Below are positions 1 through 6,280 of a stretch of DNA of 9,532 nucleotides, piece by piece. The stretch spans positions 1 through 9,532 of the forward strand of contig JBNLGI010000036.1 of assembly GCA_050305975.1 (NCBI GenBank), written 5' to 3'. The notes beneath the pieces were generated by a model. It saw only the letters and a list, made by a program, of their open reading frames with translations. It ran no database searches and was not told the DNA's origin. The stretch is from Thiodiazotropha sp050305975. Its GTDB lineage: Bacteria > Pseudomonadota > Gammaproteobacteria > Chromatiales > Chromatiaceae. The position numbers and the translations under genes were made by a program. Every line of letters begins with the position of its first letter. The first letter of the stretch is position 1.

Positions 1-2
1 AC

Positions 3-20
3 GGTGCGGCAAGCCGCACC
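3..20. repeat. Perfect GC-rich inverted repeat (REP-like palindrome or hairpin)
   Basis: An 8-nt arm GGTGCGGC (3-10) is followed after AA by its exact complement (13-20), so the transcript would fold into a very stable hairpin on either strand. It lies downstream of the minus-strand ATPase gene. A run of T that would make it an intrinsic terminator cannot be seen, because the window ends. Short palindromes of this composition are common as dispersed extragenic repeats in gammaproteobacteria, so either role is possible. The rest of 21-93 shows nothing recognisable. Confidence 0.6.
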
Positions 21-93
21 CTACGCGCTGTCGATACCGCGATGCGGAAAGCAATTTGTGGTCACGCGCGTTCATTTGCGGACTGGATAACGA

Positions 94-1137
94 TTACTCA
101 TAGAGCATGACATCGGAGATCGCCTGCGCCCAGTCGTTGAACTGGGGTACGGTGAAGATCGCCTCGCCGATGGCCCGGTGCATGTCGGAGACCAGCATCA
201 CGCCCATCTCCCGTTGGGGGAACTGGCGGGCGTATTCGAGGATGCGGCCGTGCACTTCGGTGCCGCTGCCGCCCTCGTGGGCACGGATGGCGCGGCCCAC
301 CAGGGCGGCGGCCACCGCGTACTGGAGGTCGATCTCGTCCGGTACCGGGACCTCTTCTCCGGCCAGGATGGCGTCCAGGTCGGGCATCTTGTCGAGGCTG
401 CTGACGAAGGCGTTCAGCTCCACCCCGGCGGCGGGGCCGACACAGGCCTGCAGAGTGCCCTGCAGCAGCTGGGGATGGCGCTCGAATTTCTGCAGCGCCC
501 GATGGGCGAACTCCCAGGAGCGGGGCGAGGGGAAGGCCACCGGATTGTGGGCCGGGTCGAAATCGAACAGCAGCTCGGGGCGGAAGCGCAAGAAGGCGAT
601 GATGCGCTCGTCGATCGTGTTGCGGTAGGCCCAGGCCACCCAGTCGTCGAGGTGGGTCTCCACTTCGAAGTGGGAGAAGCGGTTGGCCAGCGGCGCCGGC
701 ATGCTGTAGGTAACACCCCGGTCGCCCTGGCGGTTGCCGGCGGCGAAGATAGCCCAGCCGTCGGGGACCTGGTATTCGCCCAGGCGGCGGTCGAGGATCA
801 GTTGGTAGGCGGCGGCGGAGACCGTCGGTGGGGCCGAGGTGATTTCGTCAAGAAACAGGATGCCCTCGGGGCCGTGGCGTTCGGCGTTGGGCAGGATCGC
901 GGGGATCGCCCACTCCACCCTGCCTTCGCTGCGGAAGGGGATGCCGCGCAGGTCGCTGGGCTCCATCTGCGAGAGGCGGATGTCGATGACCGGCGCGCGG
1001 TGTTGCTGCGCCACCTCCCGAACCATATCGGATTTGCCGACGCCGGGCGGGCCCCAGAGCATGACCGGGGTGTGGTGACCGACTCGGGTACTGACGAATT
1101 CCTGTTCCAGAATGGTGAGCAGCTGGGATGGACGCAT
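94..1137 (-). CDS. MoxR-type AAA+ ATPase (AAA_5 / dynein-related subfamily)
   Basis: This is a cytoplasmic AAA+ ATPase of 347 aa. The ATPase core is clear. Walker A GPPGVGKS is at residues 29-36, Walker B ILFLDE at 93-98, a sensor-1 Asn in FAAGNR at about 135, and an arginine-finger-like ANRF at about 151-154. The remaining C-terminal half is the helical lid and a less conserved tail. MoxR-family ATPases act as chaperones that remodel or insert cofactors into partner complexes, and they usually work with a VWA-domain protein encoded next to them. No VWA gene is visible here: the 93 nt downstream are non-coding, so a partner could lie only beyond the window edge. The start at 1137 is supported by AGGAA (1143-1147) 5 nt upstream. 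The gene follows the 185-aa unknown gene by 26 nt and is probably cotranscribed with it. The substrate is unknown. Confidence 0.88.
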   Translation of the reverse strand: MRPSQLLTILEQEFVSTRVGHHTPVMLWGPPGVGKSDMVREVAQQHRAPVIDIRLSQMEPSDLRGIPFRSEGRVEWAIPAILPNAERHGPEGILFLDEITSAPPTVSAAAYQLILDRRLGEYQVPDGWAIFAAGNRQGDRGVTYSMPAPLANRFSHFEVETHLDDWVAWAYRNTIDERIIAFLRFRPELLFDFDPAHNPVAFPSPRSWEFAHRALQKFERHPQLLQGTLQACVGPAAGVELNAFVSSLDKMPDLDAILAGEEVPVPDEIDLQYAVAAALVGRAIRAHEGGSGTEVHGRILEYARQFPQREMGVMLVSDMHRAIGEAIFTVPQFNDWAQAISDVMLYE

Positions 1138-1163
1138 GGGACTTCCTGGGGACTGGGTGATAC

Positions 1164-1721
1164 TTAGTCGAAGAGGTTTCTGATCGCGCGGGCGAGCTGC
1201 TTATAGACCTCGGGACCATCCACGTCCATGACCTGGTCGATGACCCAGCGGTTCTCGTGCTGCTCCTGGCCCATGACCTGCTGGATCTCGTAGCCCAGGT
1301 GGCGCAGGAAGGGGTAGCTGGGGCCTTCGTCGGTGAAGTTGAATTCGGCGTAGTCGCCTGAGCGCTCGTTGAACAGGGCGATGAAGCTGTTGGCGTGGTC
1401 GCCCGGTCCCAGCAGGTCGGTGGCGTTGTCCCGGTAGTGGTCGGCCAGTTTCATGACCAGGGCGGTGATCACCGCCACCCGGGCCTCGTTGTCGACCATG
1501 CCGTGAATCAGGCGGTCAGTGATCTGGGCCTCGTAGGCCAGGTATTCGGCGATCACCGCCAGTCGTTGGTTATCGTCGTGATAGACGAAGTTCTTGCCGT
1601 GCAGGGTGATCGCCTTGTCGACCGCGATGCGCCAGGCGATAAAAGCGATGGCGCTGCCGATCTCCTCGGGGGAGCGGTCCGCATCCTCGTCGTGCCACTG
1701 ACTCTTGATTCTGATTGCCAC
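1164..1721 (-). CDS. Conserved-looking hypothetical protein, 185 aa, paired with MoxR ATPase
   Basis: I do not recognise this family. I chose a GTG start at 1721 because GGAG (1730-1733, read on the minus strand) lies 8 nt upstream. The longer reading to an ATG at 1841 would add 40 Arg-rich residues that run through a hairpin and sit just downstream of a good promoter. The product is soluble, with no signal peptide or membrane segment. It is acidic and rich in predicted helix (about residues 18-37, 52-98, 137-150, 170-184), with a central Asp/Gly loop LLGPGDHANS (about 103-112). There are no Cys residues and no obvious catalytic motif. Gene pairing with the ATPase (26-nt gap) suggests a partner, substrate or adaptor of that ATPase; this is inference only. 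Confidence 0.72.
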   Translation of the reverse strand: MAIRIKSQWHDEDADRSPEEIGSAIAFIAWRIAVDKAITLHGKNFVYHDDNQRLAVIAEYLAYEAQITDRLIHGMVDNEARVAVITALVMKLADHYRDNATDLLGPGDHANSFIALFNERSGDYAEFNFTDEGPSYPFLRHLGYEIQQVMGQEQHENRWVIDQVMDVDGPEVYKQLARAIRNLFD

Positions 1722-1754
1722 GATGTTGACTCCGTAATGTACCCGTCGCACCCG

Positions 1755-1778
1755 CCGACCGCCGGATTCAGCGGTCGG
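1755..1778. other. Hairpin in the 5' leader of the 185-aa gene
   Basis: CCGACCGC (1755-1762) and GCGGTCGG (1771-1778) form a perfect 8-bp stem with an 8-nt loop. It falls between the predicted minus-strand promoter (1851-1878) and the GTG start at 1721, so it would be in the mRNA leader about 35 nt before the start codon. There is no following T run on either strand, so it is not a standard intrinsic terminator. It might slow or protect the transcript; no function is shown. Confidence 0.45.
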
Positions 1779-1850
1779 GTGGTCGTCTCGCAGGAAGAGA
1801 AACCGGCGGGTGTGGATCGTCGGGATTGTACTGCCGTTCAATAACCGAGC

Positions 1851-1878
1851 ATTTTACTTGGGAAAGAGGGGATTTCAA
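1851..1878 (-). promoter_or_regulatory. Predicted sigma70 promoter for the 185-aa gene and MoxR ATPase
   Basis: Read on the minus strand: TTGAAA (1873-1878), a 16-nt spacer, then TAAAAT (1851-1856). Each hexamer matches the consensus at 5 of 6 positions. Transcription would start near 1844 and give a leader of about 120 nt before the GTG at 1721. The site lies in the 189-nt gap after the PhoX-family gene, which otherwise shows no clear terminator, so read-through from upstream is also possible. Confidence 0.5.
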
Positions 1879-1910
1879 CGTTCCCATTCGCAAAACAGGG
1901 TTTCTTCTCC

Positions 1911-3578
1911 TCACTTGCTGGGTAACGGGCCCAGGTAACCAGTCAGGGCGGGCCCTTCCGTAGGATGTTGTATGGTGCACATCAGGTAGCCCCAGCCGTT
2001 GATGTCCGGGTAGTAGTAAGTGCCGGTGACTTCCGCCCCCGGAGGCGCGATCAGCAGCCGCGTCAACTGACCCCGCTTCGGTTCGTAGGCCCAGAGCATG
2101 TCCCGCAGATGGCCCTGGCCGGAGTCCTCGGCGATGATCAGGGTACCCTGGTCGGTCAGGAAGGTCAGATTGTCCGGATTGGCGATACCGTTGACGTCGC
2201 ACTCATTGTCCGGGTCGTCGTCCACCGGACGGCCCGTGAGCAGGGCGCGCATCGCTGTGGCGACATAGTGATCGTCCAGGGGCAGTTCGTAGACGGCCCC
2301 GCAGGGGTTGTGGTCAAGACGGATATGGTCGGGGCCGCCCCGATCGTAGAGCGTATCGGCCGCCCCCTGATTGCGCCGGTCCTCCATGCCCCGGTCGATG
2401 AGGGAGATCGACACGTAGAGCCGTCGGCTGGCCGGGTCGAAGGTGAGCCCCTCCATCTTGCGGAACTCGGTGGTGGCGCCGCGCAGGGCGGCATAGCGCC
2501 GGCTTTCCAGCCGCGAGGCCAGGACCTCCATGCCCGGCCTGAGTTTCAGGCATTCGGGGCCGAAGCGGGTATTCACGGAGGTGAAACCCGACTCGCAGTG
2601 GCCATCCTCGCGGAGTGCGGTGCGCTCGAACAGGTCCTGGAAACGGGTCCCCTTGGCGAGCGCCGTGGCGATCTCTTTCTCATCGGCGTGGCCCAGATCG
2701 ACCCAGTCCAGTTCGGCCCGGCCGCCTCCACTTGCGTCAACCTGCCGCCAGCGGGCGGCATAGAGGGTGCCGCTGGCGAGATCGTCGGGTCGGTCGGCAA
2801 GGAAACGGAAGAGGGCGGTGTTGTGGGCATCGTCGGTGATATAGACGCTACGGCGGTCGGGCATCACCAGCCCGACCTCGTGGGAGAGCCGCCCCAGGGC
2901 GTAGCGCTTGCTGACCCGCACGCTGTCGAAATCCTCCACCCCGATCTCCAGCTGCCAACCGTAGTCATACGGATTGAGCGAGGCCGGATTGTCGTCCGCA
3001 TAGGCCGCCATGGCCTGATAGTAGCGGTCGATGGCCCCGCTCTCGGGATCACGGGCGGCGGCGTTGGGCTCGTACTCCTCGGTGCCCAGATGGGTCATCC
3101 AGGGGGTGGTGCTGCCGGCACAGTGGTTCCAGCCGCCGTTGACCCCCGAGAGATCGAGGGGGCGGGTGCGGGTGACGCTCAGCAGGCCGCTGGCGGGTTC
3201 CTGCGACAGCTCGGAGAGGTAGATGGCGCCGGGAATCTCTTCGAAGTGGGTCAGCATGAAGAGTCGGCCAGCGACGGTCAGCAGGGAGCTGTAGTCGTTC
3301 TTTTTCGAGATGCGGGGGCCGCCGTCGGGGGCGTGGATCAGGTTGCCGTTGCGATCGTGCAGGAGGCCGAAGATCTGGTCCGCACGCCGGTCGCCGCTGC
3401 GTATCAGGGTGCGGTAGTGGAGTTCGCGGCGCTTGTCGTTCTGCCGATAACCCGGGGTGGCGATGACGCCTGCAGCCTCTTCGAAGGGATCGGGCGGGGG
3501 CAGCGGGTCGAACTCAAAGGCGAGTGCCGGAGTGCCGAAACCGATTGCCGCGAGCAGGCAGAGGGGGATGGTTTTCAT
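1911..3578 (-). CDS. PhoX/DUF839-family secreted phosphatase-like protein with a Sec signal peptide
   Basis: The 555-aa product resembles the PhoX (PF05787, DUF839) family of beta-propeller alkaline phosphatases, which release phosphate from organic esters outside the cytoplasm using iron and calcium. Residues 1-20 are a signal peptide ending ALA before FEF. It has a single Lys and no twin-Arg motif, so Sec rather than Tat export is expected; classical PhoX is a Tat substrate. The family signature is at about 149-171: GWNHCAGSTTPWMTHLGTEE, with Cys153 at the position of the iron-bridging Cys of PhoX and the acidic pair Glu167-Glu168. Further blade motifs are KMEGLTFDP (374-382), NPDNLTF (467-473) and IAEDSG (482-487). 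The gene starts within the stop of the Smr gene (ATGA overlap), and AAGGAG lies 11 nt upstream of its ATG. Enzyme activity is inferred from the family; some DUF839 proteins have no shown phosphatase activity. Confidence 0.85.
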   Translation of the reverse strand: MKTIPLCLLAAIGFGTPALAFEFDPLPPPDPFEEAAGVIATPGYRQNDKRRELHYRTLIRSGDRRADQIFGLLHDRNGNLIHAPDGGPRISKKNDYSSLLTVAGRLFMLTHFEEIPGAIYLSELSQEPASGLLSVTRTRPLDLSGVNGGWNHCAGSTTPWMTHLGTEEYEPNAAARDPESGAIDRYYQAMAAYADDNPASLNPYDYGWQLEIGVEDFDSVRVSKRYALGRLSHEVGLVMPDRRSVYITDDAHNTALFRFLADRPDDLASGTLYAARWRQVDASGGGRAELDWVDLGHADEKEIATALAKGTRFQDLFERTALREDGHCESGFTSVNTRFGPECLKLRPGMEVLASRLESRRYAALRGATTEFRKMEGLTFDPASRRLYVSISLIDRGMEDRRNQGAADTLYDRGGPDHIRLDHNPCGAVYELPLDDHYVATAMRALLTGRPVDDDPDNECDVNGIANPDNLTFLTDQGTLIIAEDSGQGHLRDMLWAYEPKRGQLTRLLIAPPGAEVTGTYYYPDINGWGYLMCTIQHPTEGPALTGYLGPLPSK

Positions 3579-4123
3579 CGTTTGCGACGCTCCTTGGCCG
3601 GATTGCGCAGCAGCACATAGGCGGCCCCGGTACCGCCATCATGACGTGTTGCGGAGGTGAAGGCGAGCACATCCTCGCGTTGACGCAGCCAGAGATTGAG
3701 CTTCTGTTTCAACACTGGCTGCCGGCCCTCGGAGCCGTAGCCCTTGCCGTGGATGATGCGTGCCACGCGGATCCGTCGTTGGTGGCAGGCGGCGAGAAAG
3801 CGACCGAGCTCCTCCCGCGCGTGACGTACGGTCAGTCCATGCAGATCGAGTTCGGCGCCGATCTCCAGGTAACCGCGGCGCAGGTCGTGCAGCAGGCGCT
3901 GCTGCACCCCGGGTCGGGCGAATTCGAGGAACTCGCCGGTCTCGATCTCATGCTCGGAATAGAGGTCGCCCTCTTCGGTTTCGTCGCCCACTGTCAGATT
4001 GAGCGGGCGCGGGGGTAGACGCCGGCGATAGGGCTCGCGGCGGCTCTCGTCGAGCGGACGGACGTCCTTGAAGGCCTCTTGCAGGAGCTGCTCGTCGTCG
4101 GGTTTGTCCGGCTTTTCGTTCAT
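3575..4123 (-). CDS. Smr-domain protein (short MutS2-type C-terminal nuclease-like domain)
   Basis: This 182-aa protein has a charged, probably disordered N-terminal half (about 1-85) and a C-terminal Smr domain. The domain carries the hallmark LDLHG (92-96), IHGKG (124-128) and GGTGAAYVLL (163-172). Smr domains are found at the end of MutS2 and as stand-alone proteins; several have nicking endonuclease or RNA-cleaving activity and contact nucleic acids or ribosomes. The start at 4123 has GGGGAG 3 nt upstream, a rather short spacing. An in-frame ATG at 4156 lies inside the predicted -10 hexamer and would not be transcribed, and the ATG at 4225 is further upstream still. Its stop overlaps the PhoX-family start by 4 nt, so the two are almost certainly one transcript. 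The family call is firm; the specific substrate is unknown. Confidence 0.9.
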   Translation of the reverse strand: MNEKPDKPDDEQLLQEAFKDVRPLDESRREPYRRRLPPRPLNLTVGDETEEGDLYSEHEIETGEFLEFARPGVQQRLLHDLRRGYLEIGAELDLHGLTVRHAREELGRFLAACHQRRIRVARIIHGKGYGSEGRQPVLKQKLNLWLRQREDVLAFTSATRHDGGTGAAYVLLRNPAKERRKR

Positions 4124-4154
4124 CTGCTCCCCGCTTCTGCGTTGACTTTCAGGC

Positions 4155-4183
4155 ATGTTAGGAGCTGAACGGGAGAATCTCAA
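4155..4183 (-). promoter_or_regulatory. Predicted sigma70 promoter of the smr-phoX-family operon
   Basis: Read on the minus strand: TTGAGA (4178-4183; 5/6 to consensus), a 17-nt spacer, TAACAT (4155-4160; 4/6). Transcription would begin near 4148, about 25 nt before the smr start at 4123, which leaves room for the GGGGAG ribosome-binding site. I see no Pho box, so this region gives no sign of phosphate control. Confidence 0.5.
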
Positions 4184-4212
4184 TCTCACGGCCATTTGCA
4201 GGCACGATTTGA

Positions 4213-4227
4213 GGGTGTGATGCACCC
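4213..4227. other. Short inverted repeat in the smr/surE divergent region
   Basis: GGGTG (4213-4217) and CACCC (4223-4227) flank TGATG. It is located between the divergent starts of smr and surE. It has no T run, so it is not a terminator. It may be an operator or simply chance. Confidence 0.25.
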
Positions 4228-4237
4228 CCGTTTCCAG

Positions 4238-4243
4238 TATATT
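4238..4243 (+). promoter_or_regulatory. surE: Candidate -10 element just before surE
   Basis: TATATT lies 10 nt before the surE ATG. It matches TATAAT at 5 of 6 positions. The best -35 candidate (TTGAGG, 4209-4214) is 23 nt away, too far for a standard promoter. If it is used, the mRNA would start within a few nucleotides of the ATG, giving a near-leaderless transcript, in line with the absence of a Shine-Dalgarno. The same AT patch on the minus strand reads TATACT but has no -35 either. Confidence 0.3.
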
Positions 4244-4253
4244 GTGCCTCCGT

Positions 4254-4994
4254 ATGAAGATCCTCCTGAGTAATGACGACGGTTATCAGGCGCCTGGCCT
4301 GCAGGCCCTGGCGGATGCCCTCTCCAGCCTTGCCGAGATCGTGGTGGTGGCGCCGGATCAGGATCGCAGCGGCGCCAGCAACTCGCTGACACTGGTCAAT
4401 CCACTGCGCGCCCGCACCATGGAGAATGGCTTCATCCGGGTCGACGGCACGCCGACAGACTGTGTGCACCTGGCGATCACCGGACTGCTGGAGGAGGAGC
4501 CGGATCTGGTGGTCTCCGGCATCAACGCGGGCCCCAACATGGGCGACGACGTGCTCTACTCCGGCACCGTGGCGGCGGCCACCGAGGGACGCTTCCTCGG
4601 TCTGCCCGCGATCGCCATCTCCATGAACTCCCATGATCCCGAACATATCGAGACCGGTGCCCGGGTCGCCCTGGAACTGGTGCAGCGGCTGATCCGTTCG
4701 CCGCTGACGGAGAATGTGATTCTCAACGTCAACGTCCCCGATCTGCCCTACGCCGAGTTGCAGGGATTCCGTTCCACGCGCCTCGGCCATCGCCACAAGG
4801 CGGAGCCGGTGGTGAAGGCCACCGACCCGCGCGGCAAGACCATCTACTGGGTCGGTCCCGCCGGCGCCGAGCAGGACGCCGGTCCCGGCACCGACTTCCA
4901 TGCCGTGCGCGAGGGCTACGTCTCGGTGACGCCGCTGCAGGTGGACCTGACCCGCCACAGCGCGCTGGACAGTGTCGAGGCCTGGCTCGGTTGA
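4254..4994 (+). CDS. surE: 5'/3'-nucleotidase SurE
   Basis: SurE is a cytoplasmic, metal-dependent survival phosphatase that removes phosphate from nucleoside 5'- and 3'-monophosphates and can shorten polyphosphate; it is needed for survival in stationary phase in several gammaproteobacteria. The 246-aa protein begins with the family start MKILLSNDDG, giving metal ligands Asp8 and Asp9. Ser39 (in DRSGAS) and Asn91 (in SGINAGPNMGDDVLYSGTV, about 88-106) complete the site. Length is normal. Upstream in-frame codons from 4242 add only four residues and no better ribosome site, so the conserved start at 4254 is preferred; the preceding 20 nt contain no Shine-Dalgarno. It is the first gene of the surE-pcm-dedA-nlpD-rpoS-fnr run; the stop is followed or overlapped by potential pcm starts. 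Confidence 0.97.
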   Translation: MKILLSNDDGYQAPGLQALADALSSLAEIVVVAPDQDRSGASNSLTLVNPLRARTMENGFIRVDGTPTDCVHLAITGLLEEEPDLVVSGINAGPNMGDDVLYSGTVAAATEGRFLGLPAIAISMNSHDPEHIETGARVALELVQRLIRSPLTENVILNVNVPDLPYAELQGFRSTRLGHRHKAEPVVKATDPRGKTIYWVGPAGAEQDAGPGTDFHAVREGYVSVTPLQVDLTRHSALDSVEAWLG

Positions 4995-5026
4995 TGATCA
5001 TGCGTCCGGAGCATCAAGGTATCGGC

Positions 5027-5659
5027 ATGACCTCCCGGCGCACCCGGGAGCGGCTGATCCAGCGACTGCGCGAGAAGGGTATCCGCGATATCGCGGTGTT
5101 GGAGGCGATGCGCAACACCCCACGCCACATTTTCGTCGACGAGGCGCTGGCCAGCCGCGCCTACGAGGACACCGCGCTGCCCATCGGTCACGGCCAGACC
5201 ATCTCTCAGCCCTATACGGTGGCGCGCATGACCGAGGCGCTGCTGCAGGGTGGTGCGCCCGAGACGGTGCTGGAGATCGGTACCGGTTCCGGATTTCAGT
5301 GCGCCATCCTGGCACAATTGGTCAGGCGAGTTTATAGCGTGGAACGCATCGAGGCGTTGCAGATCCAGGCCCGGCAACGGTTGCGGGATCTGGGTATACG
5401 CAATGTCCGGCTCAAACACAGCGACGGCGGTATCGGTTGGCCGGAGTACGGTCCCTATGACGGGATCCTGGTGACCGCCGCCCCGGCCGGTCTGCCGCAT
5501 TCGCTGCTCGAACAGTTGGCGGTGGGAGGACGCCTGATCCTGCCGCTGCAGAAGGACAGGGGGCAGGTGATGCTGCGAATCACCCGCACAGCGGAGGGTT
5601 ATCAGCAGGAGCAGCTGGAGGCGGCCAATTTCGTACCACTGCAGGGTGGCATTATCTGA
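5027..5659 (+). CDS. pcm: Protein-L-isoaspartate O-methyltransferase
   Basis: Pcm transfers a methyl group from S-adenosylmethionine to L-isoaspartyl residues in aged proteins, starting their repair. The 210-aa product has the substrate-binding loop LPIGHGQTISQP (51-62), SAM motif I VLEIGTGSGFQ (81-91), the post-I acid in SVERIEAL (about 104-111) and the C-terminal VPLQGG. I chose ATG 5027 because MTSRRTRERL lines up with the start of family members, with AAGG 7 nt upstream. In-frame ATGs at 4994 (overlapping the surE stop, TGATG) and 5000 would add 11 and 9 residues and would give tight translational coupling; either could be the true start. The stop overlaps the next ATG by 1 nt. Confidence 0.95.
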   Translation: MTSRRTRERLIQRLREKGIRDIAVLEAMRNTPRHIFVDEALASRAYEDTALPIGHGQTISQPYTVARMTEALLQGGAPETVLEIGTGSGFQCAILAQLVRRVYSVERIEALQIQARQRLRDLGIRNVRLKHSDGGIGWPEYGPYDGILVTAAPAGLPHSLLEQLAVGGRLILPLQKDRGQVMLRITRTAEGYQQEQLEAANFVPLQGGII

Positions 5660-6240
5660 TGAGACTCTTCTCTTCGCTCTACAGCCGCGCCATGGAGTGG
5701 TCGCGCCATCCGCACGCCCCCCGCTATCTGGCGGGTTTGAGTTTTGCTGAGTCCTCTTTCTTTCCCATTCCGCCGGACGTGATGCTGGCGCCGATGAGCT
5801 TGGCCACGCCCAAACGGGCCTGGTATTTCGCTGCGCTCACCACGCTGGCCTCGGTGCTCGGGGGGCTGCTGGGTTATCTGATCGGCCTCTTCGCATTCGA
5901 TGTGATCCAGCCCTATCTGCATGAGTGGGGGTACTGGCAGGCCTATGAAAGGGCGCAGGGCTGGTTCGATCAATGGGGTTTCTGGGCTATCTTTCTGGCC
6001 GGTTTCTCCCCCATTCCCTATAAGGTTTTCACCATCACTGCCGGGGTCATCTCCATGGCCTTGTTGCCTTTCGTACTGGCATCGGCCATTGGGCGTGGCG
6101 CCCGTTTCTTCATGGTGGCGGGGCTGATGGCCTGGGGCGGGGAGCGCATGGAGCGCGCGCTGCATCGCTATGTCGATCTGCTTGGCTGGTTGATGGTGGT
6201 AGTATTTGTCGTGGTGTTTATCTTCTACAAATCGCATTAG
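5659..6240 (+). CDS. DedA/YqaA-like membrane protein (VTT domain)
   Basis: This 193-aa inner-membrane protein has the DedA/YqaA pattern. A re-entrant-loop motif FAESSFFPIPPDV (about 29-41) carries the conserved Glu31. There is a hydrophobic segment at about 56-80, a second loop with GFSPIPYKVFTITAG (115-129), a following segment (132-143) with GRGARF (145-150), and a final membrane helix (174-190). DedA proteins are linked to undecaprenyl-phosphate and phospholipid transport and to membrane-potential maintenance. Genes of this type are found between pcm and nlpD in other gammaproteobacteria, as here. Its ATG overlaps the pcm stop by 1 nt (TGATG), which implies coupled translation. Which lipid it moves, if any, cannot be told. 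Confidence 0.88.
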   Translation: MRLFSSLYSRAMEWSRHPHAPRYLAGLSFAESSFFPIPPDVMLAPMSLATPKRAWYFAALTTLASVLGGLLGYLIGLFAFDVIQPYLHEWGYWQAYERAQGWFDQWGFWAIFLAGFSPIPYKVFTITAGVISMALLPFVLASAIGRGARFFMVAGLMAWGGERMERALHRYVDLLGWLMVVVFVVVFIFYKSH

Positions 6241-6244
6241 GAGA
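6239..6244 (+). promoter_or_regulatory. Strong Shine-Dalgarno without a normally spaced standard start codon
   Basis: AGGAGA overlaps the stop of the DedA-like gene. The first in-frame ATG of nlpD is at 6281, 36 nt further on. At ordinary spacing (6 nt) the nlpD frame has ATC (6251), a very rare start codon. Another reading frame has a GTG at 6264 that opens a five-codon frame ending TGA at 6279-6281, overlapping the nlpD ATG by one base. Which of these is used decides the nlpD start. Confidence 0.4.
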
Positions 6245-6280
6245 CCGGTTATCGTCTGCTACGGTGATAGTTCAGCATTG

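Noticed and set aside
178..1167. 329-codon open frame on the + strand opposite the MoxR gene
   Set aside because: The minus-strand product has intact Walker A, Walker B and sensor motifs; the + strand frame has none and is an antisense shadow.
1965..3620. 551-codon open frame on the + strand opposite the PhoX-family gene
   Set aside because: It mirrors the codon structure of a GC-rich gene on the other strand; the translation is low-complexity Val/Gly/Ala-rich without domain motifs, while the minus strand has a signal peptide and family motifs.
4158..4958. 266-codon open frame on the minus strand opposite surE
   Set aside because: SurE is unambiguous on the + strand; the antisense frame has no motifs and overlaps the smr promoter region.
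5667..6240. Possible TVP38/SNARE-associated protein other than YqaA-like
   Set aside because: The broader VTT-domain superfamily fits, but the Glu-SSFFPIPPD loop and the pcm-nlpD context point to the DedA/YqaA branch.
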